DNA from: Cytophagales bacterium
Lineage (GTDB): Bacteria > Bacteroidota > Bacteroidia > Cytophagales > Microscillaceae
NCBI GenBank assembly: GCA_004293905.1
Contig: RDZE01000014.1
Coordinates: 62,001 to 126,000, forward strand
Length of the DNA: 64,000 bases
Reading direction: 5' to 3'
Shown here: positions 58,946 to 64,000 of the stretch, piece by piece
How the letters are laid out: each line of letters starts with the position of its first letter
How positions within the stretch are numbered: position 1 is the stretch's first letter
Notes under the pieces: generated by a model
What the model was told of the DNA's origin: nothing
Database searches by the model: none
What the model saw: only the letters and a program-made list of their open reading frames with translations
Program-made: the position numbers and the translations under genes

Positions 58946-60439
58946 ATGACTAACTCGCTCAAATTATACAACACACTCACACGCCAAAAAGAAACCTTCG
59001 AACCCCTCAATCCTCCCTTCGTAGGAATGTATGTATGCGGTCCTACCGTTTATAATGATGCACACATAGGCAATGCACGACCCGCAGTAGTGTTCGATGT
59101 TTTATACAGATACCTACAATTTTTAGGTTATAAAGTGCGCTATGTCCGAAATATTACAGACGTTGGGCATCTATTGGGCGAAACCAACGAAGGCGAAGAC
59201 CGCATAGCCAAACAAGCACGACTTGAGCAACTTGAGCCTATGGAAATAGTCTATAGATATACACAACGCTACCACGAAGTGATGGACAAACTCCAAGTAA
59301 AAAGACCAAGCATAGAGCCTACTGCCACAGGGCATATCGTAGAACAAATCAATATCGTACAACAAATTTTAGACAATGGTTTGGCTTATATCTCCGAAGG
59401 TTCAGTATACTTTGACATAGAAAAATATAACCAAAAACACCCTTACGGCGAATTATCAGGCAGAGTCATAGACGAACTCATTAATAATACACGCAACTTA
59501 GACGGGCAAGATGCCAAAAAAAGCCCCTTAGATTTTGCCCTCTGGAAAAAAGCACAACCCGAACACCTCATGCGTTGGCAATCGCCTTGGGGAGAAGGAT
59601 TCCCCGGCTGGCACATAGAATGTACTGTTATGAGTACCAAATACTTAGGCGAAACCTTCGACATTCACGGAGGAGGCATGGATTTAATGTTCCCACATCA
59701 CGAATGTGAAATAGCACAAGCAAAAGCGGCTACCAATAAACCTCCTGTGCGCTATTGGTTACACAATAACATGATAACCATTAACGGTGAAAAAATGTCC
59801 AAATCTGCTGGGAATTTTGTTACTATTGCTGAACTTCTAACAGGCGAGCACCCTATTTTAGAACAAAGCTACTCTCCCATGACTATGCGCTTTTTCATCT
59901 TACAGGCTCATTACAGAAGCACTCTCGACTTTACTAACTTCGGGCTACAATCAGCACAAAAGGGTTACAAAAAAATTATGAATGCCCTCCGAACCATCGA
60001 GAAAATGGAATATAGCCCTGATGAAAAAGCAGAAAAAGACGAGAAAAACGAAACACAAATTTTACAGCTCTTAGAAAATCTATACAAAGGGTTAAATGAT
60101 GACCTCAACACAGCATTATCAATAGGGCATCTCTTCAATTTAGTCAAAAAAATCAATGGATTTTATGCACAACCCCAAACTCTCAGCCAAATAAGTGCAA
60201 CTACTTTCGAACAACTGAAAAATACTTTCACCATTTTTGTCCGCGATATTTTAGGACTCATAGAAGAACGCCCTGACAACCAAGAAGGACTCATTCAGGT
60301 ACTATTGCAGGAATATGCCGAAGCAAAAAATGTCAAAAACTATGAAAAAGTAGACACTTTGAGAAACTATTTCAAAACAAATGGCTTGATTATCAAAGAT
60401 ACCAAACAAGGAATAGACTGGAGCTATGACGAAAACTAA
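58946..60439 (+). CDS. cysS: Cysteinyl-tRNA synthetase
   Basis: A 497-residue class I synthetase that charges tRNA-Cys. It has a zinc-binding Cys31 in YVCGPTVYNDAHIGN, with His40-Ile-Gly-Asn as the HIGH motif, then WHIECTVMS and PHHECEIAQ as further zinc ligands. Lys283-Met-Ser-Lys-Ser287 is the KMSKS loop. The C-terminal helical bundle is normal. ATG 58946 starts the conserved region. The 3' end overlaps the convergent GNAT gene by 4 bases. Confidence 0.96.
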   Translation: MTNSLKLYNTLTRQKETFEPLNPPFVGMYVCGPTVYNDAHIGNARPAVVFDVLYRYLQFLGYKVRYVRNITDVGHLLGETNEGEDRIAKQARLEQLEPMEIVYRYTQRYHEVMDKLQVKRPSIEPTATGHIVEQINIVQQILDNGLAYISEGSVYFDIEKYNQKHPYGELSGRVIDELINNTRNLDGQDAKKSPLDFALWKKAQPEHLMRWQSPWGEGFPGWHIECTVMSTKYLGETFDIHGGGMDLMFPHHECEIAQAKAATNKPPVRYWLHNNMITINGEKMSKSAGNFVTIAELLTGEHPILEQSYSPMTMRFFILQAHYRSTLDFTNFGLQSAQKGYKKIMNALRTIEKMEYSPDEKAEKDEKNETQILQLLENLYKGLNDDLNTALSIGHLFNLVKKINGFYAQPQTLSQISATTFEQLKNTFTIFVRDILGLIEERPDNQEGLIQVLLQEYAEAKNVKNYEKVDTLRNYFKTNGLIIKDTKQGIDWSYDEN

Positions 60440-61383
60440 GGTCTGAAATCGATGCCATAATGCAGATGCGTTAGCAAACGTGCCCCCCAACTCTCTTTCC
60501 ACTCCAGTAGTCCTTCATTTAAGGCATTTTGTTTGTGTTGTGTATTAGAAATACCAAAACTCAAGTATCGCTTGTGAAAATAAACATTTCCCCACAGATG
60601 AAACAAGAGGAAATCTAAGGCACCTACTTGCCTACCTACAGTGTTAGAAGCAATATACTGTAAGTGTATCACTTCCTGATGCTCAAAAACAACTACCCCT
60701 GCCAATAATTCTTCTTCTTTTTTAACTGTATACAAATGTATCTGCAAAGGAAAATGTTGTGCCAATAATCGTATTTCTTCTATGTTATGAACAGGCAAAC
60801 GGTCATATTTTTCAGTAAGTTGAGGAATGAGTATTTGTGTCCAAAACTCCTCAAATTGTACACTCTTTTCCACAGAAAGGCTATGTTTTTTTGCCTTATC
60901 AAAAGCCCTCCATCTTCTATCTTGCATCGGGAAAGGTTGCTCTAAATCAATCACCATGCCTACTTCACAAGCCTGCACCTTAGCCCCAAAAAGATAAGTA
61001 GCATACAAATCTTCTTCGCAAATAGCCTTATGATAAATAGTAGGTGTAGGCGAAAAATAAAATCCCTCCAACGACCATTCTTGTAAATAAGTAAAAAGAG
61101 CCTGATAGACCTCCTTCACTTCCTGAAGACGAACATAGCGATGCCATAAAATACCGCCAAAGCTCAAGCCCTGATGAGAATACAAACAATCTTCTACCAC
61201 ATGGGCGGGCAAGACAGCTAATAATTCCTGATTTTTCCAAAAAAGCAGAGAGAAGTCCTCAAAACGATGCCCATGATACTCCATAAAGGAACGTTCATGC
61301 AAAAAGGTGGCATTTTTGGCATCGTTCCTCACAAAACTATCCCAAATCGTTTGATGATAGTGTTGATATTTAATTATTTTCAA
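60436..61383 (-). CDS. GNAT-superfamily protein (FemAB/BioF2-like)
   Basis: A 315-residue acyltransferase-fold protein. It has LLFWKNQELLAVLPAH and SLSFGGILW-like segments near the N-terminus (HQGLSFGGILWHRY), and a C-terminal GNAT half (ELLAGVVVFEHQEVIHLQYI, then ALDFLLFHLWGN). This double-GNAT layout resembles FemAB or Acetyltransf_6 proteins. The substrate is unknown. Its start overlaps the end of the peroxiredoxin gene by 14 bases, so the two are co-transcribed. Confidence 0.7.
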   Translation of the reverse strand: MKIIKYQHYHQTIWDSFVRNDAKNATFLHERSFMEYHGHRFEDFSLLFWKNQELLAVLPAHVVEDCLYSHQGLSFGGILWHRYVRLQEVKEVYQALFTYLQEWSLEGFYFSPTPTIYHKAICEEDLYATYLFGAKVQACEVGMVIDLEQPFPMQDRRWRAFDKAKKHSLSVEKSVQFEEFWTQILIPQLTEKYDRLPVHNIEEIRLLAQHFPLQIHLYTVKKEEELLAGVVVFEHQEVIHLQYIASNTVGRQVGALDFLLFHLWGNVYFHKRYLSFGISNTQHKQNALNEGLLEWKESWGARLLTHLHYGIDFRP

Positions 61384-61831
61384 GGTTTTTCACTTTAGCA
61401 ATCATATTTTGGATATGCTCCTTCGCTCCAAAAAAATTATCATAAATCGCCACAATCGTATGTTCAGTATCTAACAAATAAGTAATTCTTTTATTGATAC
61501 CAATAATCGGAATGAGTGCGTTGTACTTTGCCGATACTTTTCCATTTTTATCAGATAATAAATGAAAAGGAAGTTCATACTGACTTCGGAAAGACTGATG
61601 AGTGGCAATGGTATCGCGGCTAATCCCCAACACATCTACCTCAAACTGGTTGAAAAATGTAATATTATCTCTAAAATCACAAGCCTCTGCCGTACAACCT
61701 CTTGTAAAGTCTTTGGGGTAGAAATACAAAATACAAGGTTTGCCTTGCAATGTCTCATCAAGTACAAAGTCTTCTCCCGAAGTAGACGCTAACTTGAAAT
61801 TAGGGGCTTTATCACCTACTTTAAGTGCCAT
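61370..61831 (-). CDS. bcp: Thioredoxin-dependent peroxiredoxin (Bcp/PrxQ)
   Basis: A 153-residue PrxQ-type peroxiredoxin that reduces peroxides. The peroxidatic Cys46 and resolving Cys51 are in FTRGCTAEACDFRD, the atypical 2-Cys PrxQ arrangement. The N-terminal VGDKAPNFKLASTSGE and YFYPKDFT are typical. The GNAT gene downstream overlaps it by 14 bases. Confidence 0.92.
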   Translation of the reverse strand: MALKVGDKAPNFKLASTSGEDFVLDETLQGKPCILYFYPKDFTRGCTAEACDFRDNITFFNQFEVDVLGISRDTIATHQSFRSQYELPFHLLSDKNGKVSAKYNALIPIIGINKRITYLLDTEHTIVAIYDNFFGAKEHIQNMIAKVKNLENN

Positions 61832-61918
61832 AATCTGTTTATTTTAATGGTTAATACTAAGAAATGATTCCAAAAATAGTTTTGTTTTTGTTCTTTTCCA
61901 AAATTGCACAATAAATTA

Positions 61919-61926
61919 TATCTTTG
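61919..61926 (+). promoter_or_regulatory. -7 box upstream of the 194-residue membrane-anchored gene
   Basis: TATCTTTG matches TAnnTTTG, 19 bases before the chosen ATG; the -33 element is not at the usual spacing. Confidence 0.4.
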
Positions 61927-61945
61927 TAGCATTCCAAACAATGCC

Positions 61946-62530
61946 ATGAAAAAACGCGACTGGGTACTTTTACTTTTTTTAGCCATCATCATCATCTCTT
62001 ATTGGCTCAATCCTACTACTTTTTTCGAAAAACTCAATTGGCAGGTAAAAAAAGACTCTATATCATCTAAAAACGATACCATATTAGTACAACACATACG
62101 CCTTCCCTCTCATTATCAACGCGAAGCAGTCGCCGTAGGTTCATTGGCTTATCGCATTTACCAAACGAAAATCATACGCAATAATTCAGAACAAGTAAAA
62201 TACTACGCCAAAGGATTCAAACAAACCTTACCTATATTAATTAGTAGTCTTAAAACACAAAACAAACCGCCTAATCTTGATGCAATGATGCTTTACCAAA
62301 AAAAAATCTTAGCCATTGGAGATGTACTGCTTAGTAAAGATACATTAATCATTGGTTGGATTGCAGACCGCATATTCATTCCCAAAGAACGAAAATATTT
62401 GTATCTTTTTGCCATCAACCAAACAAATGAATGGTATATTCAAAAAAGCCCACAAAACCATACTCCCTGGATGAGCACGAGTGATTTAACACAATACTAC
62501 AAACCTTTTTGGGTAGTAGAAAGTAAATAA
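61946..62530 (+). CDS. Hypothetical membrane-anchored protein
   Basis: A 194-residue protein beginning MKKRDWVLLLFLAIIIISYW, one membrane helix, then an outer or periplasmic domain of unknown type (LPSHYQREAVAVGSLAYRIY, DVLLSKDTLIIGWIADRIF). No family recognised. The ATG at 61946 follows a -7 box by 19 bases and keeps the hydrophobic helix at the N-terminus. It converges with the WecA-like gene (11-base gap). Confidence 0.5.
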   Translation: MKKRDWVLLLFLAIIIISYWLNPTTFFEKLNWQVKKDSISSKNDTILVQHIRLPSHYQREAVAVGSLAYRIYQTKIIRNNSEQVKYYAKGFKQTLPILISSLKTQNKPPNLDAMMLYQKKILAIGDVLLSKDTLIIGWIADRIFIPKERKYLYLFAINQTNEWYIQKSPQNHTPWMSTSDLTQYYKPFWVVESK

Positions 62531-62541
62531 ATCTTGTTATA

Positions 62542-63600
62542 CTATTTTTGTTTATATTTTTTCCACTCTATAAGCATTAAAGCCAATACAACAAGAACAA
62601 TTAATAAGGGGAGCAAAATAAACATAGAATAAGTACTTAAAAACCAAAACAACACAATTAGAAAAATATTGGAGAATACTAAAATCAATGTACTTTGCAC
62701 ATGCGAAAAACCCCAATCTATCAAATAATAGTGAAAATGTTTTCTATCAGGGCTAAAAGGCGATTTTTTGCTCAAAAGCCTAAGTACAAATACCCGCAAA
62801 GTATCTATCAATGGCACACCCATAATCACAAAAGCAAAAAAAGGTGCGAAACTATAAGGAAGTAGAAAAGGTGTGTTTCGGCTATTTTCGTTTATGAATG
62901 TAAAAGCTAAAACGGAAGCAAAAAGACCAATAGTCATTGAACCCGTATCACCCATAAAAATAGAAGCCTTATTGCTAAAATTATAGTAGAGAAACCCAAC
63001 AATAGCCCCACAAATAGACAAGGCAAAAATAAGCCAAGAAATATCGCCCATCATATAAAATAAAATACCAAAACTCATACAAACCAATAAACCAATACTG
63101 CCCGCCAAACCATTGATGCCATCTAATAAATTGAAAGAATTGATAATAAGTAGTATCGTGATAATAGACAATAAAACACTTACATAGTAATTAATTTCAT
63201 CTACTCCCCACAAACCATACAACCCCGTAAGCCGAATATCAGCCCGCAAAACCACAATGGAAGCGGCTAAAAATTGTGCAATGATTTTTTTACTCGCACT
63301 CAGGGGTATAATATCGTCTTTGATACCAATAAAAAATAAAATAAGAATAGCGGGAAATATATAACTCAACTGAGGTATTTTACTTATTTCTACGAATAGA
63401 AATGCAGTAATGAAAGCCCCTCCAAAAATAGCCACCCCTCCCAAAGTAGGCGTTTTGTGAATATGCCGTTTGCGGTCATTATCAGGTTGGTCATAAAGAT
63501 GCTTTTCTTCTGCTATCCGAATCAGAGCAGGAATAGCGAAAAAACTAATCAAGTAGGAAAGTGAAAAAACGGCAATTGCCTCACCCAAAAGGTATTTCAT
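62542..63600 (-). CDS. WecA/MraY-family undecaprenyl-phosphate sugar-1-phosphate transferase
   Basis: A 352-residue integral membrane enzyme (about 10-11 helices) that moves a sugar-1-phosphate, probably GlcNAc-1-P, onto undecaprenyl phosphate at the inner membrane, starting a surface polysaccharide. It has RKRHIHKTPTLGGVAIF, the Asp motif GIKDD, INSFNLLDGINGLAG, IFMGDTGSMTIG and the cytoplasmic DRKHFHYYLIDWGFSH, which marks the WecA/TagO branch rather than MraY. It begins directly after the stop of a partial binding-protein gene. The sugar is inferred from the family. Confidence 0.88.
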   Translation of the reverse strand: MKYLLGEAIAVFSLSYLISFFAIPALIRIAEEKHLYDQPDNDRKRHIHKTPTLGGVAIFGGAFITAFLFVEISKIPQLSYIFPAILILFFIGIKDDIIPLSASKKIIAQFLAASIVVLRADIRLTGLYGLWGVDEINYYVSVLLSIITILLIINSFNLLDGINGLAGSIGLLVCMSFGILFYMMGDISWLIFALSICGAIVGFLYYNFSNKASIFMGDTGSMTIGLFASVLAFTFINENSRNTPFLLPYSFAPFFAFVIMGVPLIDTLRVFVLRLLSKKSPFSPDRKHFHYYLIDWGFSHVQSTLILVFSNIFLIVLFWFLSTYSMFILLPLLIVLVVLALMLIEWKKYKQK

Positions 63601-64000
63601 TTATTTTGTTTTGCTAACAGCAGTGAAAGAGTTATCGACTTTAAGTTTGTATTTTTGGGCTTCGTTAGAGTTATATACCTTTTTGTGTAATTTTACTTTG
63701 ACTGGTTCTATTTTAGTATTTTTATCTTTCAAATAAAGGGCGGCTTGTTCGCCTGCTTGGTAACCCCATTGGTACATATCTGCGCCATAACCCGCAACTG
63801 CACCACGCACCACCAAACCTTCCTCACTTGTAAATATAGGCACATTTTGCGCATCACAATTTTTATAAATTACTTCAAAAGAAGCAAATACAACATTGTC
63901 AGGAAGAGCAAAAAATGCATCTATGTCTTTACTAAGTAACGTCTGTACTACCGTTTGGGTTTCCGATGAATTATTTACAGGCAATACCACCAACTCCAAT
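63601..64000 (-). CDS. ABC transporter substrate-binding protein (ABC_sub_bind family), 3' part
   Basis: Only the C-terminal 133 codons are inside the window; the start lies beyond the right edge. The segment SKDIDAFFALPDNVVFASFE with IFTSEEGLVVRGAVAGYGAD and YQWGYQAGEQAALYLKDK fits the TrpX-like ABC_sub_bind family, which binds aromatic amino acids or related solutes. It is followed at once by the WecA-like gene, which begins on the next base after the stop. Confidence 0.7.
   Translation of the reverse strand, partial: LELVVLPVNNSSETQTVVQTLLSKDIDAFFALPDNVVFASFEVIYKNCDAQNVPIFTSEEGLVVRGAVAGYGADMYQWGYQAGEQAALYLKDKNTKIEPVKVKLHKKVYNSNEAQKYKLKVDNSFTAVSKTK

Overview
The window reads as chromosomal DNA of an AT-rich member of the Bacteroidota, most likely Cytophagales or a close relative. 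Supporting signs are pieces of alternative complex III (ActA and ActB), promoters of the TTTG-N19/20-TAnnTTTG type, many SPFH, RDD, WbqC, DUF5683 and CarboxypepD_reg-type proteins, a serine-palmitoyltransferase-like enzyme, a histone-H1-like small protein, and almost no Shine-Dalgarno sequences. No species is claimed.

Layout. 1-5.2 kb: 5' part of actB, a DUF5683 protein, a solute-binding lipoprotein, an orphan RND adaptor, OsmC. 5.2-5.5 kb: a small tRNA operon (Gly-GCC, Leu-UAA) with its own promoter and terminator. 5.6-8.7 kb: small membrane protein, dusB, orphan sufD, kptA. 8.8-13.8 kb: rod-shape operon mreB-mreC-mreD-mrdA. 13.9-22.7 kb: ssb, M23 peptidase, a LysM/repeat protein paired with a MoxR-like ATPase, actA, lpdA. 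22.8-29.4 kb: an accessory island of four same-strand modules (PIN toxin/antitoxin, caspase-like protease, type IIG-like restriction-methylation protein, PD-(D/E)XK nuclease-like protein). Related long imperfect palindromes separate the modules, resembling an integron-type cassette array without an integrase in view. 30-37 kb: accB, Fur-type regulator, DEDDh exonuclease/GIY-YIG fusion, accC-phzF, atpE, HIT, TPR and surface proteins. 37-44.8 kb: FtsX-like permease, SPFH protein, NeuD-like acetyltransferase, a secreted protein overlapping a 785-residue single-chain type IIB topoisomerase-like protein, an alpha-oxoamine synthase, a histone-H1-like protein. 44.9-48.6 kb: arginine/polyamine group. 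48.6-55 kb: Ser/Thr kinase pair, then nuoK-murQ-exonuclease-RDD-hypothetical-wbqC. 55-64 kb: clpC, menE, cysS, a GNAT, a PrxQ-type peroxiredoxin, a WecA-like transferase and a partial binding protein.

Two items stand out. The first is the candidate cassette array at 22.8-29.4 kb, which carries defence-like genes. The second is the fused GHKL + winged-helix/Tyr + Toprim protein at 40.8-43.2 kb, which fits a Topo VIII-like single-polypeptide type IIB topoisomerase. A broader feature is that single subunits of several multi-subunit machines (SufD, AtpE, NuoK, AccB versus AccC, ActA versus ActB) lie apart from their usual partners, which suggests a heavily rearranged genome.
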